Of a stretch of DNA of 15,747 bases, positions 1 to 6,989 are shown piece by piece. Source of the stretch: Clostridia bacterium (GTDB taxonomy: Bacteria > Bacillota > Clostridia > Christensenellales > Aristaeellaceae). The DNA is taken from contig JAEDIV010000048.1 of assembly GCA_016296675.1 (NCBI GenBank), positions 1-15,747 of the forward strand. The letters are read 5' to 3'. The notes below the pieces were generated by a model, which worked only from the letters and a program-made list of their open reading frames with translations, was not told where the DNA came from and made no database searches. A program made the translations under genes and the position numbers. The number at the start of each line of letters is the position of its first letter. The stretch's first letter is position 1.

Positions 1-32
1 CAAAGCGTAGCGACTGAAAACGCTTCCCCTTT

Positions 33-74
33 CCGATCCCCGCCCGGAAATCCCGCAGGATTTCAGGGGATCGG
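33..74. repeat. Long imperfect hairpin downstream of the C39-like gene
   Basis: Outer arms CCGATCCCC (33-41) and GGGGATCGG (66-74) are perfectly complementary. They enclose inner arms GAAATCC (47-53) and GGATTTC (58-64) around a CGCA loop. The internal loop is asymmetric, five bases against one. No U-run follows on either strand, so a plain intrinsic terminator is unlikely. It could be a REP-like element, an RNA 3' end structure, or part of a feature cut by the window start. Confidence 0.5.
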
Positions 75-80
75 CCCTTC

Positions 81-107
81 CCATCAAAAAAGGTACTTTT
101 TTGATGG
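81..107 (-). terminator. Hairpin just past the C39-like gene stop, possible terminator
   Basis: CCATCAAAAAA (81-91) pairs with TTTTTTGATGG (97-107) around a 5-base loop, 17 bases past the stop codon of the minus-strand C39-like gene. The stem is mostly A-T, and its own U-run lies inside the arm. It is therefore a weak or atypical terminator. No gene is visible in 1-123. Confidence 0.4.
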
Positions 108-123
108 CTTGGCTTTTTCGGTT

Positions 124-696
124 TTACTTTTTTGAAAACAGGAAAAACGGTCTTTCGCGGCAGTCCATTTTGAGAACCCGGTAATCGGCGTAGGCGACAT
201 TGCCTTCCATGCGCACCTTGCCTTTTCTTCCGGGAATGTCAAATCGGCCGCTGCCCTCTTTATACATGGGATCCAGAACGCCGATTTCGTCTCCGCTGGC
301 TTCGCAGACCACCACATAGTGGCCGCCGTTGGAAAATACGCCGATATAATCGTCCCTGTCGCCGTAGGTATTGGCGACGACCATGCCCTTGCCCGCCCGC
401 ATGAACGCAATCATCTCTTCGGCGTCTTCCGTAACGATAACGTCAAGGGGGAAATGCTCTGCCATCTTATCGGCGAGAATGTAAAAATTCGTGCCGAATC
501 CCTCTCTCGCGCCGGCAGCCTTTGCAAACTTTCCGGCCTCCTCGGGCGGAAAATCGATGCCGAGAAGGTTTTCAAGAATCATCGTCATGGAAATCGGGCC
601 GCAGCCATTGTTGGAAAGATTGCCGTTCGGGGACGTGGGAGAAACATAGGGAACGTGCTCATAGTCGAGCTGGCAGTAAAACTTATAGTTTTTCAT
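124..696 (-). CDS. C39-like (peptidase_C39_2 type) cysteine peptidase, cytoplasmic
   Basis: The 190-residue protein has the papain-like C39_2 layout: an N-terminal NGCGPISMTM motif with the presumed nucleophile C32, a GGHYVVV motif with H126, and an LDPMY motif with D142, giving a complete Cys-His-Asp triad. There is no signal peptide or membrane segment, and no transporter domain, so this is not a bacteriocin-processing ABC exporter. The start at 696 was chosen because TAAGGAG lies 9 bases upstream; an upstream in-frame ATG at 723 would overlap the preceding gene and lacks that site. It follows the M20 amidohydrolase by 13 bases, and the SD overlaps that gene's stop codon, so the two are probably co-translated. 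The substrate is unknown. Pairing with an amidohydrolase suggests intracellular peptide or amide breakdown (inference). Confidence 0.8.
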   Translation of the reverse strand: MKNYKFYCQLDYEHVPYVSPTSPNGNLSNNGCGPISMTMILENLLGIDFPPEEAGKFAKAAGAREGFGTNFYILADKMAEHFPLDVIVTEDAEEMIAFMRAGKGMVVANTYGDRDDYIGVFSNGGHYVVVCEASGDEIGVLDPMYKEGSGRFDIPGRKGKVRMEGNVAYADYRVLKMDCRERPFFLFSKK

Positions 697-709
697 TCCG
701 TCTTTCTCC

Positions 710-1894
710 TTACGCATTTTCATTCATATGGTCGATGACAAACTGGCAGAACGTCTTTGCACCGGTCTGAAGTCCGTCCTCATCGATGTCCCAGCCGGAG
801 GAATGCGCAAGGGAAGTAATGCCCTTTGCATTGTTTCTCATGCCGAGGCCGAATAGAAGGCCGGGCTTTTCCTTCTCGTAATAGGCGAAATCCTCTCCTC
901 CGGGCGAAGGCTCAAGCACAATCACCTTATCCTTGCCGACGACCTTTTCGGCGGAGCTCTTCCACCATCTGTACAGCGTATCGTCGTTGTAAGCCGGAGG
1001 CAGGGGTTCATCCGAGAAGGTGCATTCGCCCTCGCCGCCCATTTCCTCCGAGGTATATTTGACAAGCTTTTTAATGCGCTCGATCATCCTATCGCGCGTG
1101 GACTCCTTAAGGCAGCGCATGCTTCCGCTCATTTCACAGATATCCGGCACCTGCGCGATGGTGGTGCCCGCGTTCATTCTGCCTACGCCAAGCACACACG
1201 TGTCAAACGGATCGGCCTCGCGGGAGACAAGCATCTGAATGCCCATATAGATTTTTACGCCGATGGCCAAAGCGTCGATGCCCTTATGGGGAGAAGCGAC
1301 ATGAACGCCCTTTCCGCGAACCTTGATGGTGAATGCGCAGGAGGTGGCGTTGGTGATGCCGGAGCAGGATGACAAAACATGCGTTTCGTCCACACAGTTG
1401 ACGTGGCACATGATGATTTTGTCGATGTCTTTCATGACGCCGTGCATGCACATGGTCTTTGCGCCGGAAGGCTTGCTTTCTTCGCACGGCTGGAAAAGAA
1501 GCTTTACGCGGCAGGTGAGCTGATCTCGGATTTCCCAGAGCGCCTTGGCTGCGCCAAGCAGCATCGCCGTATGCGCATCATGGCCGCAGGCATGCATCTG
1601 GCCGTCGATTTTGGATCGATAGGGCTTATCGGATTCCACTTCCTGAATGGGCAGCGCGTCCATGTCAGCGCGGATACCGATGGTGAAGCGGTCAATATGG
1701 CCGTTGATCGTCGCAACTACGGTGTTTTTTCCATAAACATCCGCTTCATAGGGAACGCCGATATCATCCAGGGTTTTTCTGACCAGCGCGCTGGTTCTTT
1801 CAAGGTCCCATCCGAGCTCCGGATACATATGAAGCTGACGGCGGATATCCACCATCATCTGCTGATCCACATTAAAAACGATATTGTTTTCCAT
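710..1894 (-). CDS. M20 family (M20D) metal-dependent amidohydrolase / N-acyl-amino-acid hydrolase
   Basis: At 394 residues the protein is the usual length for M20D amidohydrolases (hippurate or N-acyl-L-amino-acid hydrolases). Visible family motifs are LHMYPELGW near residue 21, ADMDALP near 77, HACGHDAHTAM at 101-111, QPCEES near 136-140, an H164 in MCHVN, and LAHSSGWDIDEDGL with H364. C103, H105, E138/E139, H164 and H364 match the expected dinuclear metal ligands, so the enzyme looks active and cytoplasmic. It would hydrolyse an acyl-amino acid or small amide to a free amino acid; the exact substrate cannot be read. It is the first gene of an operon with the C39-like peptidase. A TTGCAA-17-TATACT promoter lies upstream on the minus strand. 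Confidence 0.9.
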   Translation of the reverse strand: MENNIVFNVDQQMMVDIRRQLHMYPELGWDLERTSALVRKTLDDIGVPYEADVYGKNTVVATINGHIDRFTIGIRADMDALPIQEVESDKPYRSKIDGQMHACGHDAHTAMLLGAAKALWEIRDQLTCRVKLLFQPCEESKPSGAKTMCMHGVMKDIDKIIMCHVNCVDETHVLSSCSGITNATSCAFTIKVRGKGVHVASPHKGIDALAIGVKIYMGIQMLVSREADPFDTCVLGVGRMNAGTTIAQVPDICEMSGSMRCLKESTRDRMIERIKKLVKYTSEEMGGEGECTFSDEPLPPAYNDDTLYRWWKSSAEKVVGKDKVIVLEPSPGGEDFAYYEKEKPGLLFGLGMRNNAKGITSLAHSSGWDIDEDGLQTGAKTFCQFVIDHMNENA

Positions 1895-1936
1895 ATCTGT
1901 TTCCCTACCCCATTGTTAAATTCCGGATATATTCAA

Positions 1937-1965
1937 AGTATAGCACAGTAAATTCAGGATTGCAA
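1937..1965 (-). promoter_or_regulatory. Promoter of the M20/C39-like operon
   Basis: On the minus strand, TTGCAA (1960-1965) and TATACT (1937-1942) are separated by exactly 17 bases, and the start codon of the amidohydrolase is 43 bases downstream. This is a good sigma-A type promoter. Confidence 0.7.
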
Positions 1966-1997
1966 CAAATAACCCTCGTTTCTTTTCATTCGCGCCG

Positions 1998-2026
1998 TTT
2001 ACCAAGGCGGCAAAATATGCTATAAT
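1998..2026 (+). promoter_or_regulatory. Promoter of the RlmI-like methyltransferase
   Basis: TTTACC (1998-2003) and a perfect TATAAT (2021-2026) have a 17-base spacer. Transcription would begin near 2033, only about five bases before the ATG at 2038. This favours the downstream ATG at 2062 as the real start. Confidence 0.7.
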
Positions 2027-2061
2027 GAACGCAAATCATGGATAAAGGAAACGATGAAATT

Positions 2062-2934
2062 ATGTTCACCGCAGATATGTGGAAGGATTACGAAGTACTG
2101 GATACAGGCGACGGCGAGAAACTGGAAAGATGGGGGAAGGTTGTCCTTCGCAGGCCCGACCCGCAGGCCATCTGGCCCAAGCAGCGCCCGGAAATCTGGA
2201 ATAAAGTCGACGCACATTATCACAGAAGCGCCAAAGGCGGCGGCGAATGGGAGTTTTTCAAAAAGCTGCCCGAAAAATGGACGATCAAATACAGGGATCT
2301 GGATTTCTACGTCCATCCCACCGGTTTTAAGCATACCGGCCTTTTCCCGGAACAGGCGGTCAACTGGGACTGGATGCGGTCGCTCATTGAAGCGCGCGGC
2401 GGCAGGGGGGTGAAGGTGTTGAACCTCTTCGGCTACACCGGCGGCGCAACCATTGCCTGCGCCAGGGCCGGCGCGCACGTAACCCATGTAGACGCAGCCA
2501 AGGGCATGGTGCAGTGGGCGGGCGAGAACAGAAAGCTTTCGAACATCCCGGAAGAAAACGTGCGCTGGATCGTGGACGACGCGCTCAAATTCGTCGCCCG
2601 CGAGGAAAGAAGAGGCAATTTCTACGACGGCATCCTCATGGATCCCCCCTCCTACGGACGCGGCCCCGGTGGCGAGGTCTGGAAGCTTGAAAACGAGCTT
2701 TTCGGCCTGATCGAGGCCTGCTCCAAGGTTCTTTCCAAAAATCCGCTTTTCATGCTGGTCAACAGCTATACAACCGGCCTTCAGCCGACGGTTCTTTCCA
2801 ACATGCTCCTTATGACAGTCGGTAAAAAGCACAAAGGCTTTATCGACTCCCAGGAAGTTGTCCTGCCCGTAACATCGGGCGGTGTCCTTCCCTGCGGCGC
2901 AAGCGGCAGATGGACGAGCATGGTATTGGAATAA
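2062..2934 (+). CDS. Class I SAM-dependent methyltransferase, RlmI-like (Methyltrans_SAM family)
   Basis: The protein (290 residues from this start) belongs to the COG1092 group of rRNA cytosine-type methyltransferases. The SAM-binding motif I is NLFGYTGG (121-128), and motif IV is DPPSYG (194-199), followed by the family-typical GxVWKLE stretch. An N-terminal GDGEKLERWG segment leads into LRRPDPQAIWP, also typical. The PUA domain of full-length RlmI is absent, as in many short Bacillota members. The likely role is methylation of rRNA or another RNA; the position modified is unknown. An in-frame ATG at 2038 would add eight residues. It has no SD and would be almost leaderless given the promoter at 2021-2026, whereas the 2062 start has AAAGGAA 11 bases upstream. 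The gene is monocistronic, with its own terminator. Confidence 0.85.
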   Translation: MFTADMWKDYEVLDTGDGEKLERWGKVVLRRPDPQAIWPKQRPEIWNKVDAHYHRSAKGGGEWEFFKKLPEKWTIKYRDLDFYVHPTGFKHTGLFPEQAVNWDWMRSLIEARGGRGVKVLNLFGYTGGATIACARAGAHVTHVDAAKGMVQWAGENRKLSNIPEENVRWIVDDALKFVAREERRGNFYDGILMDPPSYGRGPGGEVWKLENELFGLIEACSKVLSKNPLFMLVNSYTTGLQPTVLSNMLLMTVGKKHKGFIDSQEVVLPVTSGGVLPCGASGRWTSMVLE

Positions 2935-2965
2935 AACCCATACAAACAAAGAGCAAATAAGCAAT

Positions 2966-3020
2966 AAAACCCGTTCCCTGCAGAAAAAACAGGCCTTTCT
3001 TCCGCAAGGGACGGGTTTTT
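2966..3020 (+). terminator. Intrinsic terminator after the RlmI-like methyltransferase
   Basis: AAAACCCGTTCCCTGC (2966-2981) pairs with GCAAGGGACGGGTTTT (3004-3019) with one mismatch and one G-U pair, and ends in TTTTT. The A-run on the left arm could also give some termination on the minus strand. Confidence 0.8.
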
Positions 3021-3118
3021 CGCTTCGCATATCGATACATTTCGCGAAAGATACAGCAAAGAAAAGCAATTTAACCTGTGTCTTATAAAAAAGCATCAGG
3101 CGATTTAACAGTAATGTA

Positions 3119-3124
3119 TATAAT
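3119..3124 (+). promoter_or_regulatory. Probable -10 element of the AspT/YidE-like transporter gene
   Basis: A perfect TATAAT lies 40 bases upstream of the chosen GTG start. No good -35 box is seen at 16-18 bases, so this promoter is weakly supported and may need an activator. Confidence 0.4.
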
Positions 3125-3164
3125 AGGTTCGGACACAATATTTCAGAGAAAAGGGTGTTTTTTT

Positions 3165-4325
3165 GTGAATTACTTAAACGACCTTCTAAACGCCATCATC
3201 TCCTCCGAGGCTTTTATCGTCTTTATCATCGCTGCAATCGGATATCTGATCGGCGGCATCAAAATCAAGGGAATCGAAGTCGGAACTGCCGGCGTTCTTC
3301 TGGTCGCTCTGGTGTTCGGACATTTCGGATTCACCGTATCCAAGATTGTGGAAACCATCGGTATCGTTCTGTTCGTCGGCTCCGTCGGCCTGATTGCAGG
3401 TCCGAAGTTCTTCAGAAACTTTAAGAAGAACGCGAAAAGCTATGTGCTCCTGGGCGCGATCATCATCGTTTCCGGCGCGGCTACCTGCGCGCTGATTATC
3501 CTGATCAGCGGCATCGATGCATCCCTCGCCGCCGGTCTTTTCTCCGGCGCCCTCACCAGTACCCCCGGCTTTGCCGCAGCCAAGCAGGCAGCGGGCGAAG
3601 CGGGCGAAAGCCTGGTTGCCACCGGCTACGGCCTTGCCTACCCCTTCGGCGTTATCGGTGTTGTTCTGTTTGTACAGCTGCTGCCGAAAATCCTCAAAGT
3701 CGATATGGACAAAGAGCGCGAGCAGTTTAACGCAGCCAGCGGTGTTGAAGTAAGGAAATTCACCGGAAAGCTGTTTAACATCGACCCCATGGGCCTGTTC
3801 CAGTTCTGCCTCGCCATCGCCCTGGGCGTTGTGATCGGCTCGATCAAAATTCCGCTGCCCGGCGGCGCAACCTTCTCTCTGGGCACTTCCGGCGGTCCCC
3901 TGATCGCGGGTCTTGTCATCGGTCACTTTGGCAGAATCGGCAGAATCAGCCTTTCCTGCGACAAGAAGCTCCTTGAAACCTTCCGCGAGTTCGGCCTGAT
4001 CCTGTTTTTGATCGGCGCAGGCCTTAAAGGCGGACAAGGCTTCGTTGAGACCCTTTCCAAGGAAGGCCCGATGCTCTTTGTTTACGGCGCGCTCATGACC
4101 GTTATCCCCATGTTCGCAGGCTATTTCTTCGCCCGCTACGCGCTCAAGCTTTCCCTGTTCAATAACCTGGGCGCCATCTGCGGCGGCATGACCTCCACCC
4201 CCGCGCTCGGCACGCTCATCAGCGTAACCAAGACCGACGATGTGGCCACCGCTTACGCCGCCACCTATCCCATCGCGCTGGTTGCCATCGTTCTCGCCTG
4301 CCAGTTTATCGTATTGTTCCTGTAA
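3165..4325 (+). CDS. AspT/YidE-family (Asp-Al_Ex) membrane transporter without RCK domains
   Basis: The 386-residue, very hydrophobic protein is made of two inverted-repeat-like halves. Each half has a GHFG stretch followed by a glycine-rich 'liL(F)vGxxGL' helix. Each also has a TSTP signature, TSTPG at 131-135 and TSTPA at 343-347, the hallmark of the aspartate:alanine antiporter / YidE-YbjL family. The central pair of TrkA_C (RCK-C) domains found in classical AspT and YidE is missing; only a short charged linker (around KVDMDKEREQF) joins the halves. The start is the GTG at 3165 with AAAAGGG 9 bases upstream; the open frame continues to 3078 but without an SD. The substrate is unknown; amino- or dicarboxylate exchange is a family-based guess. 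It is a single gene, bounded by terminators on both sides. Confidence 0.8.
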   Translation: MNYLNDLLNAIISSEAFIVFIIAAIGYLIGGIKIKGIEVGTAGVLLVALVFGHFGFTVSKIVETIGIVLFVGSVGLIAGPKFFRNFKKNAKSYVLLGAIIIVSGAATCALIILISGIDASLAAGLFSGALTSTPGFAAAKQAAGEAGESLVATGYGLAYPFGVIGVVLFVQLLPKILKVDMDKEREQFNAASGVEVRKFTGKLFNIDPMGLFQFCLAIALGVVIGSIKIPLPGGATFSLGTSGGPLIAGLVIGHFGRIGRISLSCDKKLLETFREFGLILFLIGAGLKGGQGFVETLSKEGPMLFVYGALMTVIPMFAGYFFARYALKLSLFNNLGAICGGMTSTPALGTLISVTKTDDVATAYAATYPIALVAIVLACQFIVLFL

Positions 4326-4336
4326 TCCGTAATAGA

Positions 4337-4380
4337 AAAACCGCCCGGAACCGCATGCTGTTGCGGTTCCGGGCGGTTTT
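4337..4380. terminator. Bidirectional intrinsic terminator between convergent operons
   Basis: A perfect 19-base-pair stem, 4337-4355 against 4362-4380, encloses a 6-base loop. Plus-strand transcripts from the transporter end in TTTTGTTATTT. Minus-strand transcripts from the feo operon end in TTTTTCTATT. It lies one base beyond the stop codon of the FeoB-associated gene. Confidence 0.9.
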
Positions 4381-4381
4381 G

Positions 4382-4510
4382 TTATTTGCACTTTTTTCCG
4401 CATTCGGCGCAGTTTCCGCTGCATGCGCCTTTTTTCTTCGCCGCGTGTCTGACGGCAGTATACAAAAGAGCGAAAATCACAAGCAGAATTGCGTAATCGA
4501 GAAATTTCAT
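4382..4510 (-). CDS. FeoB-associated Cys-rich small membrane protein
   Basis: This 42-residue ORF starts MKFLDYAILLVIFALLY, giving one N-terminal membrane helix (about residues 5-20). It continues with a basic VRHAAKKK stretch and ends in a tail with C30, C34, C37 and C41, spaced C-x3-C-x2-C-x3-C. This is the typical form of the FeoB_associated family found after feoB in Bacillota. It begins 10 bases after the feoB stop with AAGGGG as SD. The tail probably binds metal, but whether it acts as an iron acceptor or FeoB regulator is not established. The gene is short enough to be missed by automatic callers. Confidence 0.88.
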   Translation of the reverse strand: MKFLDYAILLVIFALLYTAVRHAAKKKGACSGNCAECGKKCK

Positions 4511-4520
4511 AGTATTCCCC

Positions 4521-6524
4521 TTAGAAAAGCATGCCGATCTGATACACAATCAGAGCAACCAGCCATGCTACAACGCACTGCATAACGACGACGCCGATCA
4601 TCTTGAACGTGGAATTCATCTCGCGTCTGATCGCGGCGACAGCGGCGACGCAGGGCGTATAGAGGAGGGTAAAGATCAGGAAGCTGAATGCGGAAAGGGG
4701 CGTAAAGATGGTGGAAAGCGCGTCTGTGAGGTTGGCAACCGATGTATTGAGAAGCACGGCCAGCGTGCTGACAACGGCTTCCTTCGCCGTAAAGCCCGTG
4801 ATCAGGGACGTGGAAACGCGCCAGTCCGCAAACCCGAGCGGGCGCAGAACGGGAGAAATAAAGCGGCCGATTACCGCCAGCAGGCTATCGGTAGCATCGG
4901 TAACAACATTGAGCCGCGCATCAAAGGTCTGCAAAAACCACACGACGACGGTCGCAATAAAGATAATGGAAAACGCTCTCTGGATAAAATCCTTGGCTTT
5001 GTCCCAAAGAAGCAGCGCGACATTTTTAACGCTCGGCATGCGGTAATTGGGAAGCTCCATGACAAAGGGAACGGGCTGACCGCGGAAAGCTGTCTTTCTG
5101 AGAAGCAGCGCAACCAATATGCCCAGAATCACACCGGTCACGTAGAGAAGAATCATCATAAAGGGCGCGGTCTTCGGGAAAAACGCCGCGCAGAACACCA
5201 CGTAAATCGGAATCTTGGCAGAGCAGCTCATGTAGGGCGTAAGAAGAATGGTGAGCTTTCTGTCGCGTTCGGACGCCAGCGTGCGCGTCGCCATGATCGC
5301 AGGCACGGAGCAGCCGAAACCGATCAGCATGGGCACAAAGCTTCTGCCGGAAAGGCCGATTTTTCGAAGGGGCTTATCCATAATGAAGGCCACGCGCGCC
5401 ATATAGCCGGTATCCTCCAAAATGGACAGGAAGAAAAACAGCGTCACGATAATCGGAAGGAACGATAAAACGCTGCCCACGCCGGCAAACACGCCGTCAA
5501 TTACAAGCGAGTGGACGACCGGGTTCAGTTCGTAAGCGCCCAGAAGCGCGTCGACTTTGGCTGTTACAAAATCGATTCCAAGGCTCATAAGATCGCTCAA
5601 AAACGTTCCGATCACGCTGAAGGACAGATAGAAAATCAGAAGAAGCACCATAAGAAATACGGGGATGGCGGTGTATTTTCCGGTCAGGAGCTTATCAAAG
5701 CGGACGCTTCTTATGTATTCCTTGCTTTCGCGGCACTTGGTGACGGATTTTTCCACGACGCTTTCAATGAACGTATAGCGCATATCCGCCAGCGCTTCGT
5801 TTCTGTCAAGCCCCGTTTCATTCTCCATTTCAACAACGCTGTGCTCAACCATGTCCCTTTCGTTGTCGTCAAGCTCAAGCCTTTTCGCCATCAGCGCGTC
5901 GTCCTCAATGAGCTTGGTTGCACAAAAGCGCGGAGAAAGATCGTTTATCTGCGCATGGTCCTCAATCAGATGCGCAACCGCATGAATGCATCTGTGCACG
6001 GGACCGGAAAAACAAAAGTCCGTAACGGAAGGATATACGCGGCCTTTCGCCGTTTCATAAGCGATTCGGATCAGCTCCGAAACGCCTTCACCCTTAACGG
6101 CGGAAATCGGAATGACCGGAACGCCCAAAAGGCGCGACATTTCTTTTACGATTACACTGCCGCCGTTTTCCCTGACCTCGTCCATCATGTTTAACGCGAC
6201 AACCGTCGGAATGTGCATCTCCAGAAGCTGAAGCGTCAGATACAGATTGCGCTCGATGTTGGTTGCATCCACAATATTGATAATGCCGTCCGGGCGCGCA
6301 TTCAAGATATAGTCGCGGGTGACGATTTCCTCCTGCGTGTAAGGACGAATGGAATAAATGCCGGGAAGATCGGTAACGGTCACGCCCTTGTATCCGCTGA
6401 TGTCGCCGATTTTCTGATCAACCGTCACGCCCGGGAAATTGCCCACGTGCTGATTGGCGCCGGTAAGGGCATTGAAAAGCGTTGTTTTGCCGCAATTCTG
6501 ATTTCCTACAAGCGCAAAATTCAT
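4521..6524 (-). CDS. feoB: Ferrous iron transport protein B
   Basis: FeoB is the Fe(II) uptake permease with a cytosolic GTPase domain. In this 667-residue protein G1 is GNQNCGKTT (7-15), G3 DLPG (52-55), G4 NMMD (112-115) and G5 SAVKG (141-145), with the G2 threonine in PGVTVD (31-36). A helical spacer reaches to about residue 280, followed by the membrane domain from about 287. That domain includes the conserved GFGCSVPAIM motif (402-411) and FTAKEAVVSTL in the second gate region. The start at 6524 overlaps the feoA stop as ATGA and has GAGGTGG 8 bases upstream. A longer frame to 6545 would only run into feoA. It is slightly shorter than E. coli FeoB but lacks no motif. Confidence 0.96.
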   Translation of the reverse strand: MNFALVGNQNCGKTTLFNALTGANQHVGNFPGVTVDQKIGDISGYKGVTVTDLPGIYSIRPYTQEEIVTRDYILNARPDGIINIVDATNIERNLYLTLQLLEMHIPTVVALNMMDEVRENGGSVIVKEMSRLLGVPVIPISAVKGEGVSELIRIAYETAKGRVYPSVTDFCFSGPVHRCIHAVAHLIEDHAQINDLSPRFCATKLIEDDALMAKRLELDDNERDMVEHSVVEMENETGLDRNEALADMRYTFIESVVEKSVTKCRESKEYIRSVRFDKLLTGKYTAIPVFLMVLLLIFYLSFSVIGTFLSDLMSLGIDFVTAKVDALLGAYELNPVVHSLVIDGVFAGVGSVLSFLPIIVTLFFFLSILEDTGYMARVAFIMDKPLRKIGLSGRSFVPMLIGFGCSVPAIMATRTLASERDRKLTILLTPYMSCSAKIPIYVVFCAAFFPKTAPFMMILLYVTGVILGILVALLLRKTAFRGQPVPFVMELPNYRMPSVKNVALLLWDKAKDFIQRAFSIIFIATVVVWFLQTFDARLNVVTDATDSLLAVIGRFISPVLRPLGFADWRVSTSLITGFTAKEAVVSTLAVLLNTSVANLTDALSTIFTPLSAFSFLIFTLLYTPCVAAVAAIRREMNSTFKMIGVVVMQCVVAWLVALIVYQIGMLF

Positions 6525-6745
6525 TCGCTTTCCACCTCGATCCATTTGGCTTCGTCTATGCGCATGGTAAGTTCATATCCTCTTAAGCGAATCTCGATCG
6601 GATCGCCCAACGGCGCGACCTTGATCAGCGTCACATTGGTCTTTGGAATCAGGCCCATATCCAGAAAACGAAGCCTCAGCGCACCCTCTCCACCTACTTT
6701 TATGATTCTCGCTGTCTGACCGATTTTCAGTTCGTTCAAAAGCAT
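6521..6745 (-). CDS. feoA: Ferrous iron transport protein A (SH3-like)
   Basis: The 74-residue protein has the FeoA SH3-like fold signature: an N-terminal LNELKIGQTARI, a central RLRFLDMGLIPKTNV, and a C-terminal IEIRLRGYELTMR. FeoA works with FeoB in Fe(II) uptake, probably by contacting its cytosolic domain. A GAGGAG SD lies 9 bases upstream of the ATG at 6745. It is the first gene of the feoA-feoB-FeoB-associated operon and overlaps feoB by four bases. A promoter and a possible operator lie upstream. Confidence 0.95.
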   Translation of the reverse strand: MLLNELKIGQTARIIKVGGEGALRLRFLDMGLIPKTNVTLIKVAPLGDPIEIRLRGYELTMRIDEAKWIEVESE

Positions 6746-6776
6746 GCACGCGCCTCCTCACAAGGTAAAAAAGCTC

Positions 6777-6794
6777 AGTTTGTGCTGGCTAACT
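6777..6794. promoter_or_regulatory. Imperfect palindrome in the feo leader, possible metalloregulator site
   Basis: On the minus strand AGTTAGCCAGCACAAACT has matching outer arms (AGTT/AACT plus one further pair). It lies just after the predicted feo transcription start, where a DtxR/MntR- or Fur-type repressor could act. Only five of nine pairs match, so this is tentative. Confidence 0.25.
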
Positions 6795-6805
6795 TTTATG
6801 CTGAA

Positions 6806-6834
6806 AGAGTATCATTTCTGTTTCCATTTGTCAA
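6806..6834 (-). promoter_or_regulatory. feo operon promoter
   Basis: On the minus strand a perfect TTGACA (6829-6834) is followed after 17 bases by TACTCT (6806-6811), a poor -10 that is preceded by the extended-10 TGA. The start of feoA is about 60 bases downstream. Confidence 0.65.
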
Positions 6835-6906
6835 TGCTTTTCACGCGCGCACCAGAAATTAACCGGAGAAACGGAAAAAGAAAGCGCCTGACAAACAATC
6901 CTGGTA

Positions 6907-6935
6907 TGGACTTTGCTTAAAAGAAATGTTATAAT
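6907..6935 (+). promoter_or_regulatory. Promoter of the adenine methyltransferase gene row
   Basis: TGGACT (6907-6912), a 17-base spacer and a perfect TATAAT (6930-6935) with an extended-10 TG at 6927-6928. It lies 55 bases before the methyltransferase ATG. No terminator or clear second promoter is seen until after 12309, so it may drive the whole 6990-12309 row. Confidence 0.75.
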
Positions 6936-6989
6936 ATAAGTTGGTTGATTATCAAAATGTGAAACGCACTGTAAACAGGAGGTCGCCGG

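Noticed and set aside
2020..3138. 372-codon open frame on the minus strand
   Set aside because: It is antisense to the RlmI-like methyltransferase and crosses its terminator and promoter; no recognisable domain or ribosome site.
3186..4424. 412-codon open frame on the minus strand
   Set aside because: It lies antisense to the whole transporter gene, runs through the terminator hairpin and part of the FeoB-associated gene, and its product is low-complexity (Asp/Gly/Gln-rich) with no domain. It is a by-product of GC-rich codon use.
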